DNA of 64,000 nt from Elstera sp043721315 (GTDB lineage: Bacteria > Pseudomonadota > Alphaproteobacteria > Elsterales > Elsteraceae): assembly GCA_043721315.1 (NCBI GenBank), contig JAYSQZ010000034.1, forward strand, positions 1 to 64,000, read 5' to 3'. Position numbers and translations under genes: made by a program. Every line of letters starts with the position of its first letter. Position 1 is the first letter of the stretch. The notes beneath the pieces are model-generated. The model saw only the letters and a program-made list of their open reading frames with translations, did no database searches and was not told where the DNA came from. Positions 15,840 through 23,948 of the stretch are shown one piece after another.

Positions 15840-16583
15840 ATGTTGATTTCCTGCGCGCAATTGTTGGATAGCGGCACGCTGAAGGCTCCTGCCGAGCCGG
15901 AACGGGCGTTGCCCTTCTATTTTCGCCGCTTGGGCCAGGAAGATCGGGTTGAGATTATAGAGTTTCGGGAGCAGATTTTCGCGGCTCTGCCCGATCCCGA
16001 TATGTACGTACCCGAAGTGCCGGAGTTTGTGGATTGGCACTTGGAGGGGGAGCGCGGTGTTACCTTCGGTCTTTTCATCGAACACCAGTTGGCTGCAATC
16101 ACCGTGCTGGGGCTACCTAAGCCGGGAATGCCAAATTTCGCCGCCGATCTGCCCGTACCGCCCGCCGATTTGAGCGAGGTCGCCCATATTGCAAGCTCTA
16201 TGGTGAGTGCGCGCTATCGGGGGTTCGGACTGCAACGGCGGTTGTTCAGCTATCGTGGGCTAATGGCGTTAGGGGCTGGGCGACCGATTTTAACCGCGCG
16301 GGTCGCGCTGACCAACCCCGTTAGTTGGCGGAACATGCTGAACTGCGGCATGTACGTCGGCCAACTCTTGGTGATGCACGGCGACAAATTACGGTTTCTG
16401 TTCGTGCGCGATCTTCGGCAAGCGCCGCTTCAGTTTGAAGGGCCGCAGCATCTCGTAGCATTGCACGATGTGGAAGCCCATCGTGCGGCGCTGGCGCGCG
16501 GATGGGTGGGATATAAGGCCATAGCCCAGGAGGGAGCGTTCAGCCTAGCCTATGGGGCAGCAAACACCCGCATAGAAACCTAA
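15840..16583 (+). CDS. GNAT-like acyltransferase
   Basis: The 247-aa protein has the acetyl-CoA binding signature of GNAT enzymes, RYRGFGLQRRL at residues 125-135, preceded by a hydrophobic strand (VAHIASSMV). The fold seems complete, with a fifth-strand region around ILTARVALTN (about 147-156). The N-terminal 25 residues are non-conserved looking and the true start could lie slightly downstream. It is longer than simple GNAT proteins (about 150 aa) and may belong to the N-acyl-amino-acid synthase or acyl-homoserine-lactone-synthase-like branch, but this is uncertain. It follows the binding protein by 18 bp and probably ends that operon. A role in acylating a small molecule handled by the neighbouring ATP-grasp ligase is inferred from context. 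Confidence 0.75.
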   Translation: MLISCAQLLDSGTLKAPAEPERALPFYFRRLGQEDRVEIIEFREQIFAALPDPDMYVPEVPEFVDWHLEGERGVTFGLFIEHQLAAITVLGLPKPGMPNFAADLPVPPADLSEVAHIASSMVSARYRGFGLQRRLFSYRGLMALGAGRPILTARVALTNPVSWRNMLNCGMYVGQLLVMHGDKLRFLFVRDLRQAPLQFEGPQHLVALHDVEAHRAALARGWVGYKAIAQEGAFSLAYGAANTRIET

Positions 16584-16606
16584 TTAACAATATCTTATTA
16601 TCATAA

Positions 16607-16647
16607 TTGCCACCAGAAGCATACAATGTTATAGAGAAATTCTCTAT
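16607..16647 (+). promoter_or_regulatory. Promoter with 17-bp palindrome before ATP-grasp gene
   Basis: TTGCCA (16607-16612) and TATAGA (16630-16635) are 17 bp apart. ATAGAGAA-A-TTCTCTAT (16631-16647) is a perfect 8+1+8 palindrome covering the -10 box and start. Its form and core GANAAATTNTC match the palindrome at 11679-11695, so the same repressor may act on both. Confidence 0.6.
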
Positions 16648-16689
16648 CGTTAGAGTGCCTGTGATTTGGCTCCCAAGGAGATCGTTCGA

Positions 16690-17949
16690 ATGTCCGGCCC
16701 TTGCGCTCTTATCGTCGATCCCTATTCAACTGGCGTGTTGTTCGCTGAGTACCTTAGAGACCGGGGCTATCGCTGCATCGCCGTTCAAAGCGGCCCTGAG
16801 TTAGTCGAGTCGCTCTTGCGGACCTATCAGGCGGATGATTTCGAGACCCTGATTGCGTACACGGGGGATATTGAAGCGCTGCTGACGCAGCTTTCCGGGT
16901 ACGATATTTGCTGCGTGTTGCCGGGGAATGAATCGGCAGTTGAGTTGGCCGATATTTTAGGCGCGCGCTTAGGTGTTCGCGGCAATGATGCGGCGACCAC
17001 CAAAATTCGCCGCAATAAGTTCGAGATGATCGACCGCATCACCGGCGCGGGCCTTCATGCCGCCCGGCAAAAGCTGGTGATGACGGAAGAGGAGGCAGGT
17101 ACTTGGGCGCAGGCGCATGGGCACTGGCCAGTCGTCATCAAGCCGCTCGATAGCGCCTCTACCGATAATGTCCACGTCTGCCACTCGGAGGCTGAGGTGC
17201 GCGACGGGTTTCAGCGCATCGTGCAATCGCGCAATCTGTGTGGATTGCAGAACACGAAAGCGCTCGTCCAATCCTATTTGGATGGGCTGGAATATGTGGT
17301 CAATACTGTTAGCCGCGACGGTCGTCATTATATCTGCGACATCCTAGAATCGCGCAAGCGCTCGCTGAACGGCTCGCCACTGATTTATGACTTCTATCGG
17401 CTGCTCGCGCCACAAGGTGATATTCAAGATCAACTATCGCGCTATATCATTGGCGTATTGGATTCGCTTGAAATCCGTAATGGCGGTGGCCACGCCGAAA
17501 TTCGCATGACGGTAGAAGGGCCTGCCCTTATCGAAATTGCGGCGCGGGCAATGGGGCCGCTTGGCTCGACAACGGCGGTTGCCCACGGCACGGGCCACGA
17601 TCAGGCAGAATTAATTGTTGATGCGCTGATCGACGGCACCTTGTTTGATCGGTTGGTGGGTAATTCCTATCGGATGGGAAAGCACGCGATGGTTGTCTAT
17701 CTGCCCTCCACGATTGACGGCATTTTGGGCGAGCTGCCGATTTTGGACCATCTTGATACGCTGCCGAGCCTCAAGAGTTATCAGCTCATGGCTCAAATTG
17801 GCGGGCGGATTCGGCGGACCATTGATCTCACGTCGGTCTTGGCAAAGATCTATCTGGTTCATGAGGATGGCGCGCAGGTTGATCGCGATTACGCCCGCAT
17901 CCGCGACCTGGAAACCACCTTCCCGCCGAAGATTGTGATTGCGGCATAA
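16690..17949 (+). CDS. ATP-grasp ligase, peptide/amino-acid ligase type
   Basis: The 419-aa protein is an ATP-grasp enzyme. An N-terminal pre-ATP-grasp domain (about 1-105) precedes the ATP-grasp core, with Lys151 in the VVIKPLDSAS loop and acidic metal ligands Glu270 (GHAEIRM) and Glu282 (LIEIAARAMG). Relatives of this length include L-amino-acid ligases (BacD-like) and carbamoyl-phosphate-synthase-like ligases, which join a carboxylate to an amine with ATP. The exact product cannot be predicted. The ATG at 16690 has AAGGAG 9 nt upstream; the TTG at 16666 is less likely. It has its own promoter with a palindrome shared with the left arm of the sensor-MFS locus, which points to co-regulation. 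In bacilysin-type loci an ATP-grasp ligase is paired with an MFS exporter, a suggestive parallel only. Confidence 0.82.
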   Translation: MSGPCALIVDPYSTGVLFAEYLRDRGYRCIAVQSGPELVESLLRTYQADDFETLIAYTGDIEALLTQLSGYDICCVLPGNESAVELADILGARLGVRGNDAATTKIRRNKFEMIDRITGAGLHAARQKLVMTEEEAGTWAQAHGHWPVVIKPLDSASTDNVHVCHSEAEVRDGFQRIVQSRNLCGLQNTKALVQSYLDGLEYVVNTVSRDGRHYICDILESRKRSLNGSPLIYDFYRLLAPQGDIQDQLSRYIIGVLDSLEIRNGGGHAEIRMTVEGPALIEIAARAMGPLGSTTAVAHGTGHDQAELIVDALIDGTLFDRLVGNSYRMGKHAMVVYLPSTIDGILGELPILDHLDTLPSLKSYQLMAQIGGRIRRTIDLTSVLAKIYLVHEDGAQVDRDYARIRDLETTFPPKIVIAA

Positions 17950-18007
17950 GCTGCATCGTTTTGTCACCGTAGAGTCATTTTTATGATCGCGTGCCCCGAT
18001 AGGAATG

Positions 18008-18024
18008 GAATTAGGGTCTAATTC
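18008..18024. promoter_or_regulatory. 17-bp interrupted palindrome, operator candidate
   Basis: GAATTAG-GGT-CTAATTC has perfect 7-bp arms and lies 22 bp upstream of the binding-protein start at 18046. Its core differs from the two other palindromes in this locus, so it may be a separate site. Confidence 0.4.
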
Positions 18025-18045
18025 TATCTTTCTGGGGGGGAAGCC

Positions 18046-18804
18046 ATGCTGCGTTCTTGTGCTTTGGTCATTCTAGCTGTTGGACTTATTGGCACCGCCC
18101 ATGCCGACGATATCACTTTAGCCGCCGATGTTTGGTGTCCATATAATTGCGCGCCTGGGTCGGATCGACCTGGCTATATGGTAGAAATCGCGGCGCGCGC
18201 CTTTGAAGGTGCTGGACATAAATTTAGTTATAAAACTATGCCGTGGGCGCGGGCGTTGACCGAAGCCGAAGCTGGAAAGATCACCGGCGTTTTTGGGGCC
18301 TCGCCAGACGAAGCAGGCAAATTGCTGTTTCCGAAGCAACCGCTGGCGCAGTCGCGCAATGTGCTGGCCGTGCGCGCGGGCGATGATTTCGTTTGGGCAT
18401 CACCAAAGTCGCTGGAGGCTTATGCACTTGGGATAATGCTCGATTATTCCTATGGCCCGCTGCTCGATCCGTACATCAAGGCCAATCTGAAAAACTCGAA
18501 CCGCATTCAAATTCTGGGCGGCGATGAGCCGTTGAAGGGCAATCTGCGGAAGCTATTGGCGGGGCGCATCAGGGCGACTATTGATGATGCGAACGTGCTG
18601 GCCTATGAGCTTATCACCGAAAAACAAACGGATGCGGTGCGCTTGGTCGATATTGCCGATGCGGCCAATCCGCTCTACATCGGTTTCTCTTCGGCAATCC
18701 CGCAGGCTGCCGCCTATGCGCGGTTACTGGATGAGACGGTTGTCGCCTTGCGGGCGTCTGGCGAGCTTACCAAAATCCTCGCCCGGTACGGATTGCAGGA
18801 TTGA
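18046..18804 (+). CDS. Periplasmic solute-binding protein (SBP_bac_3-like)
   Basis: The 252-aa protein has a Sec signal peptide (residues 1-20, ending GTAHA) and a mature domain of the family-3 solute-binding type: PGYMVEIAARAF, then the WARALTEAEAGKITGVFGAS region, and a C-terminal LLDETVVALRASGELTKIL segment typical of the family. Two Cys residues near the mature N terminus (WCPYNC) could form a disulfide. Family members bind amino acids or opines for ABC importers or serve as extracellular sensor domains. No ABC partner genes lie nearby, as for the binding protein at 14790. It follows the ATP-grasp gene by 96 bp with a palindromic site between, and is probably the last gene of the sensor-MFS locus. 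Confidence 0.82.
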   Translation: MLRSCALVILAVGLIGTAHADDITLAADVWCPYNCAPGSDRPGYMVEIAARAFEGAGHKFSYKTMPWARALTEAEAGKITGVFGASPDEAGKLLFPKQPLAQSRNVLAVRAGDDFVWASPKSLEAYALGIMLDYSYGPLLDPYIKANLKNSNRIQILGGDEPLKGNLRKLLAGRIRATIDDANVLAYELITEKQTDAVRLVDIADAANPLYIGFSSAIPQAAAYARLLDETVVALRASGELTKILARYGLQD

Positions 18805-18851
18805 TAAACCGCTGCAACCTTCGGATCTAATTAGAGCGGCTTCCTATTTAG

Positions 18852-18979
18852 AGCTGCGTGCGATTAATCGGACGCAGCTCTAAAAACAGCATCAGACGTG
18901 TTTGACACGCCAAGCATGTCGGGTGAGGCTGCGGCCAAGGGCGCGGATGCGCCCGGCGATGCGCTTGGCGCGTCAAACG
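18852..18979 (+). repeat. Dispersed repeat R2, copy a
   Basis: The element opens with a palindrome (TTAGAGCTGCGT ... ACGCAGCTCTAA, 18852-18887, with CGATTAATCG in the loop). It includes a 28-bp word (18927-18954) that recurs exactly, inverted, at 37588-37615. It ends with a 22-bp word (18958-18979) that recurs with one mismatch at 50108-50129. It lies between convergent genes; the first hairpin may also act as a terminator for the binding-protein gene. Confidence 0.75.
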
Positions 18980-18988
18980 CACGCCGCC

Positions 18989-19615
18989 CTAATTGTTTGC
19001 CGCCCTAAGGCTCGCCGTCGCTAGGGCGGCCCCGAACCCGATAAGCAGCGCGCCGAAAGCCCGGTCGATCCAGTGCCGCACCGCGAGCAGCCGAACTTTC
19101 ACGCTTCCCGTCGAGAAGAATAGTGCGACGAGGGCAAACCAGCCGATATGGGCGAAGGCGATGAACACGCCATAACCGATCTGTATCGTCACCAACGTAC
19201 TCGGCTCTACCACTTGCATAAATAAGCTGACAATGAACACGGTTGTTTTCGGGTTCAGCACGTTGGTCAGAAACCCAGTGCGTAAGGCGGCACCATCGTT
19301 CATCGGTTGGATTGCACCCGTCGTGAGAACACTGCCGCTAGGCGCGCGCAGCATTGTGATGCCGAGCCACACCAGATAGGCCGCGCCGACCAGCTTCAGC
19401 ACAGTGAAAAGCAGGAGCGATTGCTGAATAATGAGGCCAATGCCGAGCAGCGTATAACTCACATGCACCAGCACCCCACCCCCGATACCAAGCGCGGTGA
19501 GTACGCCCGCCCGGCGCGAAAGCAACAGGCTATTGCGCGATACCATCGCAAAATCGGGTCCGGGACTGATCACGGCCAGTAGGGTGATTGTGACGACGGC
19601 TAGAAGCTCGGTCAT
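18989..19615 (-). CDS. LysE/RhtB-family amino-acid exporter
   Basis: This 208-aa inner-membrane protein has about six hydrophobic segments and the LysE/RhtB signature near the N terminus (ISPGPDFAMVSRNSL, residues 15-29), with the VNPKxxxF-like motif as LNPKTTVF around residue 123. Members export amino acids such as threonine, homoserine or lysine. The start at 19615 is preferred over the longer frame because it puts the first TM helix at the usual place. It is transcribed divergently from the LysR gene at 19682, with a 66-bp AT-rich region between them. That is the typical layout for a LysR regulator controlling an exporter. Exported compound unknown. Confidence 0.88.
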   Translation of the reverse strand: MTELLAVVTITLLAVISPGPDFAMVSRNSLLLSRRAGVLTALGIGGGVLVHVSYTLLGIGLIIQQSLLLFTVLKLVGAAYLVWLGITMLRAPSGSVLTTGAIQPMNDGAALRTGFLTNVLNPKTTVFIVSLFMQVVEPSTLVTIQIGYGVFIAFAHIGWFALVALFFSTGSVKVRLLAVRHWIDRAFGALLIGFGAALATASLRAANN

Positions 19616-19681
19616 GGGATCTCTTGTCTCTATAAAAAATGGTATAAGAAATTTACTCACCTATAGGCGCGCTGAAAAACG

Positions 19682-20587
19682 ATGATTTCTGACATATTGA
19701 GTGACTATAAATCACAGATAACGTCCGATCGTTTGCCACCGTTGGGCGCGCTGCGCTGCTTCGAGGCGGCGGCACGGCGGGAAAGTTTCAGTCAGGCAGC
19801 GGCGGATTTGCACCTTACGCACGGGGCGATCAGCCGGGCGGTACGCGCGATTGAGGCCGATGTAGGGGTTGCCCTGTTCGAGCGCCGCAACCGTCGGGTT
19901 TATCTGACCGATGCCGGACGGCTGCTGCACCAGGCCACGGCGGAAGCCTTCGGTGTCATCCACAGTGCCACCCGCCGTTTACGCCGCGACGCCCAGCAGC
20001 GGCCCCTCGTGCTGTCGTGCGAGCCGACGTTGCTGATGCGTTGGCTCATTCCGCGCCTGCCGCAGTTTGCCACGGCCTATCCGGGCCTATCGCTGCGCTT
20101 GATCGCCGGGGCCGGGGCGGTGGTGTTTGGGGACGGGATTGATCTTGCCATTCGCCGCAACGATCACCCGGTACGGCCCGGCACCTCTGCTGAGATATTG
20201 TTCGATGAACGGGTCGGCCCTGTCTGTGCTCCAGCGCAGCAGGCGCGGTTTTTTGAGGGCGATAGAGTGTGTGCTGATGCCGCGCGCTTACACACTCACA
20301 CCCGGCCCGAAGCGTGGGCTGCGTGGGCACAGCGAGCGGGTATCCCTCTGCCGCTGGGGCCGGAGGCCACGTTCGAGCATTTCTACCTGAGCCTTCAGGC
20401 TGCCGTGGCGGGCTTAGGCGTTGCTATCGGCCCTTATCGCCTGGTCTGCGACGATCTGGCGACAGGGCTGCTGGTGGCACCCCTCGGTTTTAGTCCCGAT
20501 GGAACCCACTATCACTTGATCACTCCCCGTCCGATTTATGCGGGAACCCCGGAAGCGCTGTTGTTAGCGTGGCTGCGGCAGGTTTAG
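19682..20587 (+). CDS. LysR-family regulator (GcvA-like)
   Basis: The 301-aa protein has an N-terminal LysR winged helix (about residues 18-77: LPPLGALRCFEAAARRESFSQ opening, and THGAISRAVRAIE as recognition region) and a C-terminal substrate-binding domain of two lobes. The opening sequence is characteristic of the GcvA subgroup. The first 17 residues are an unusual extension, and a later start cannot be excluded. It is divergent from the LysE-type exporter and probably activates it in response to an amino acid. The gene ends just before a large hairpin shared with infB. Confidence 0.88.
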   Translation: MISDILSDYKSQITSDRLPPLGALRCFEAAARRESFSQAAADLHLTHGAISRAVRAIEADVGVALFERRNRRVYLTDAGRLLHQATAEAFGVIHSATRRLRRDAQQRPLVLSCEPTLLMRWLIPRLPQFATAYPGLSLRLIAGAGAVVFGDGIDLAIRRNDHPVRPGTSAEILFDERVGPVCAPAQQARFFEGDRVCADAARLHTHTRPEAWAAWAQRAGIPLPLGPEATFEHFYLSLQAAVAGLGVAIGPYRLVCDDLATGLLVAPLGFSPDGTHYHLITPRPIYAGTPEALLLAWLRQV

Positions 20588-20635
20588 CCATACAATCCGC
20601 TGAGCCTATTGCTCAACTTTGATTGGCTTCAAATA

Positions 20636-20695
20636 ATAAAACTCCAGAGCATAATTCCTTCGCTTGCGCTCGGGACTCATGCTTCGGAGTTTTAT
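20636..20695. terminator. Bidirectional terminator between lysR-type gene and infB
   Basis: ATAAAACTCCAGAGCAT and ATGCTTCGGAGTTTTAT form a long imperfect stem (15 of 17 pairs) with A/T-rich ends on both sides. It lies between two convergent genes and can serve both strands. Confidence 0.8.
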
Positions 20696-20744
20696 TTTAC
20701 CGCATCACTCACGCCTAAAGCGCAACAACCTTTGGCAATTTGCC

Positions 20745-23700
20745 CTAGAGAGTGCGGGCTTCTTCAACGATTTCAAAGCACTCGATTCTATCGCCGATCT
20801 TAAGATCATTGTAGTTATCGAATGCCATACCGCACTCGAAGCCCGACCGAACTTCCTTCACTTCTTCCTTGAAGCGGCGGAGGGTTTTGAGCGTGCCTTC
20901 GTGGATGACCACATTGTCGCGCAGCAAACGCACCTTGTTGCCGCGCTTCACGATACCTTCGGTAATCATGCAACCCGCAACACTGCCCGATTTGGTGAGG
21001 CTGAACACTTCGCGGATTTCGGCATAGCCCAGGAAGTTTTCGCGCATTTCCGGCGCAAGCATTCCTGATAGCGCCGCTTTCACGTCATCAACAACATTGT
21101 AGATGATCGAATAGTAGCGAATATCGACATTATCGCGGCGGGCGAGTTCACGGGCTTGGGCATTGGCGCGCACGTTGAAGGCAATGATCATTGCCCCCGA
21201 AGCGCGGGCCAAGGTCACATCGCTTTCCGAAATTGCCCCTACCCCAGAGGATAGAATGCGCGTGGTGACTTCCGCTGTGGACAAGCGACCGATGGAGGCG
21301 ATGATGGCTTCCAGCGAGCCTTGCACGTCCGACTTGATAACAATCGGCAGTTCTTTGGCTTCACCGGCTGCGATCTGCGACAGCATCTGTTCGACCGTAC
21401 CGCGCGCGCCGCGCTTGGCATCGGCATCGCGCCGACGCTGCTGACGATACTGCACAACGTCACGGGCGCGGACTTCTGACTCGACCACAACCATTTCATC
21501 GCCCGCCATCGGCGTGCCTTGCAGGCCGAGCACTTCGACCGGAACCGACGGCCCCGCCTCTTTAACCTGCTCGCCCTTGTCGTTGACCAGCGCGCGAACG
21601 CGGCCCCATTCGGACCCCGCGACGAAAATATCGCCAACGCGCAACGTACCGCGTTGGATAAGGCAGGTTGCCACGGGACCGCGACCGCGATCCAACCGGG
21701 CCTCCACGATAATGCCTTCTGCCGGGCGGTTCGGGTTGGACTTCAACTCCAGAATTTCGGCCTGAAGCAGAATGGCTTCTTCGAGCTTATCGAGATTGGT
21801 GCGGGCTTTCGCCGACACTTCAATCGCAATCACGTCGCCGCCCAAGGCTTCCACAACCAGCTCATGCGCCAACAATTCGTTATGAACCTTCGCCACATTG
21901 GCGGAGGGCTTATCAATCTTGTTGATCGCCACCACGATGGGCACGCCCGCCGCTTTGGCGTGGCGAATGGCCTCGACGGTTTGCGGCATGATGCCATCGT
22001 CTGCCGCCACCACCAGCACGACGATATCGGTGACATTTGCCCCGCGTGCGCGCATTTCGGTGAAGGCTTCGTGGCCCGGCGTATCAATGAAGGTTATTTG
22101 CGCGCCGGACGCGAGCTTCACTTGATACGCGCCGATATGCTGAGTGATCCCCCCGGCTTCGCGGCCCGCAACATCGGTAAAGCGCAAGGCATCGAGCAAC
22201 GAGGTTTTGCCGTGATCGACGTGGCCCATGACGGTAACGACCGGAGCACGATCCAACAGCTCTTCGTTCCGATCTGCTTCACCGCGCAGACCGATTTCAA
22301 CGTCGCTATCTGAAGCGCGCTTCGGCGTATGGCCGAATTCCTGCACGATCAGTTCCGCCGTATCGCTGTCGATGGTCTGGTTGATCGTCGCCATCACGCC
22401 CATCCGCATCAGGGCCTTGATCACCTCGCCGCCGCGCTCGGCCATACGAGACGCAAGCTCCTGAACCGTAATCGCGTCCGGGATGATGACTTCGCGCAAG
22501 ACCTTATCTTGCTGGCGCTGCAACATCCGCAGGCGTTCTTTTTCACGGGCACGGCGCATAGAGGCCATAGAACGCATACGGCTCTGGTCGCCTGAATCGA
22601 GCGCCTGATTGACCGTGATCTTGCCGCCCCGCCGACGATCGTCGGTCGTGGTCCGGCGTGGTGGCGGCGGCGGCGGGCGCTTGGCCCCGCCGGGAGCGCC
22701 ACCGCCGCCACCGCCACCACCACCGCGACGGGCACGACCTGCGGCATCATCTTCTTCTTCAACGCGGCCCGTCGGCAGAACCGTGGGGACGGCCACGCGG
22801 TTGGAGGCGTTTTCGCGCACAACACCGCCGGGAGCCGGATTGGCAGCCGCGCGTTTAGCGGCCTCTTCCTGTTCCACTTTGCGGCGGGCATCTTGTTCGG
22901 CCTTAACCACCGCCTCTTCGGCTTCGCGCTTCTTGCGGATTTCGTCTTCCGCTGCGCGGACAACGGCTTCCTCGGCTTCGCGAATCTTGCGGGCGGCGTC
23001 TTCGATGGCTTTGCGAACGGCATCTTCCGCCGCGCGCTTAGCATCTTCCTCGGCGCGCTTCTGTGCTTCTTGCAGCACGCGCAAGCGATGGGCGCGTTCT
23101 TCCTCGGTCAACGTCCGCAGAGCTTGCGGGCGACGATTGCCGCCGGACGCCGCCTGATTATTATTATTCCCACTCGGACGCTGCTGGGGCGGCGGGGCCA
23201 CGCGCGGCGGTTGGGTTACGACACGGCCACCGCGACCGCCCATGCGATCCGGCGCACTATCGGCACTCGGCGTCGGAGCGCGCGGGGCCTGAGCTACAGG
23301 CGCTGCCGCTGCAACCGGGGCTGGTGCGACAGGAGCCGAGGCGACCGGCGTGCGAGAGGCGGTACCGAGCGGTACAGTCCCTGTTGCCGGACCCGCTTGC
23401 ACGGGAACCGCTTGCGCGCGAACGGCCTGCACCGGAACGACGGGTGCGGGAACGATTTGCGCGGGCGCGACTGGCTCTGCGGGCGTTTCGACCAGCGGTG
23501 CCACGGCAACGGGCGCGGGCGCTTCGATAACTGGCGCGAGGGGCACCGACACGGCGGGCGCAGGAGCCGGAGCTACCTCGACCGGGGTTGCGGGCACGTC
23601 GGCCACCGATGCGGGCGCTTCCACCACGGGGGCTGGGGCCGGAGCCTCGCTTACCGTTGGCACCGCAACCGGCTTCAGCGGCAGGGGTGCGGGCGGCGTC

Positions 23701-23948
23701 GCCGATACGGCAGCGGCAGCAGGGTTGGCCGAAACGGCCCCCGCAGAAACGACCCCCGCAGGCGCAAGCGCCTCTGCCGGGGCATCGGTGCTCACCCGCT
23801 TCTTCTTTACCTCAACCTGGACCGTCTTCGACCGACCGTGCGAAAAACTTTGGCGCACCTGTTGGGTCTCGACCGGCTTCTTGAGCTCGAGCTTACCCCT
23901 GCTCAACGTCAGGGGTTTCTTACCGCTTTGCTCGTTCTCGTTCGTCAT
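20745..23948 (-). CDS. infB: Translation initiation factor IF-2
   Basis: IF-2 is the GTPase that places initiator fMet-tRNA on the 30S subunit and drives subunit joining. The GTPase domain has GHVDHGKT (575-582), the DTPGHEAF switch II motif and NKID for guanine recognition; domains II-IV follow to the C terminus. The N-terminal IF2_N-type segment (about 1-50) is followed by a very long Ala/Pro/Val-rich tract (about 55-275) and a charged, predicted coiled coil (281-368). A Gly/Pro-rich linker (407-430) then leads to a second IF2_N domain (about 485-540). At 1067 aa it is longer than E. coli IF-2 (890 aa), mostly because of the low-complexity tract. The ATG overlaps the stop of the YlxR/L7Ae gene; it is the last gene of the rimP-nusA-ylxR-infB operon. 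Confidence 0.98.
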   Translation of the reverse strand: MTNENEQSGKKPLTLSRGKLELKKPVETQQVRQSFSHGRSKTVQVEVKKKRVSTDAPAEALAPAGVVSAGAVSANPAAAAVSATPPAPLPLKPVAVPTVSEAPAPAPVVEAPASVADVPATPVEVAPAPAPAVSVPLAPVIEAPAPVAVAPLVETPAEPVAPAQIVPAPVVPVQAVRAQAVPVQAGPATGTVPLGTASRTPVASAPVAPAPVAAAAPVAQAPRAPTPSADSAPDRMGGRGGRVVTQPPRVAPPPQQRPSGNNNNQAASGGNRRPQALRTLTEEERAHRLRVLQEAQKRAEEDAKRAAEDAVRKAIEDAARKIREAEEAVVRAAEDEIRKKREAEEAVVKAEQDARRKVEQEEAAKRAAANPAPGGVVRENASNRVAVPTVLPTGRVEEEDDAAGRARRGGGGGGGGGAPGGAKRPPPPPPRRTTTDDRRRGGKITVNQALDSGDQSRMRSMASMRRAREKERLRMLQRQQDKVLREVIIPDAITVQELASRMAERGGEVIKALMRMGVMATINQTIDSDTAELIVQEFGHTPKRASDSDVEIGLRGEADRNEELLDRAPVVTVMGHVDHGKTSLLDALRFTDVAGREAGGITQHIGAYQVKLASGAQITFIDTPGHEAFTEMRARGANVTDIVVLVVAADDGIMPQTVEAIRHAKAAGVPIVVAINKIDKPSANVAKVHNELLAHELVVEALGGDVIAIEVSAKARTNLDKLEEAILLQAEILELKSNPNRPAEGIIVEARLDRGRGPVATCLIQRGTLRVGDIFVAGSEWGRVRALVNDKGEQVKEAGPSVPVEVLGLQGTPMAGDEMVVVESEVRARDVVQYRQQRRRDADAKRGARGTVEQMLSQIAAGEAKELPIVIKSDVQGSLEAIIASIGRLSTAEVTTRILSSGVGAISESDVTLARASGAMIIAFNVRANAQARELARRDNVDIRYYSIIYNVVDDVKAALSGMLAPEMRENFLGYAEIREVFSLTKSGSVAGCMITEGIVKRGNKVRLLRDNVVIHEGTLKTLRRFKEEVKEVRSGFECGMAFDNYNDLKIGDRIECFEIVEEARTL

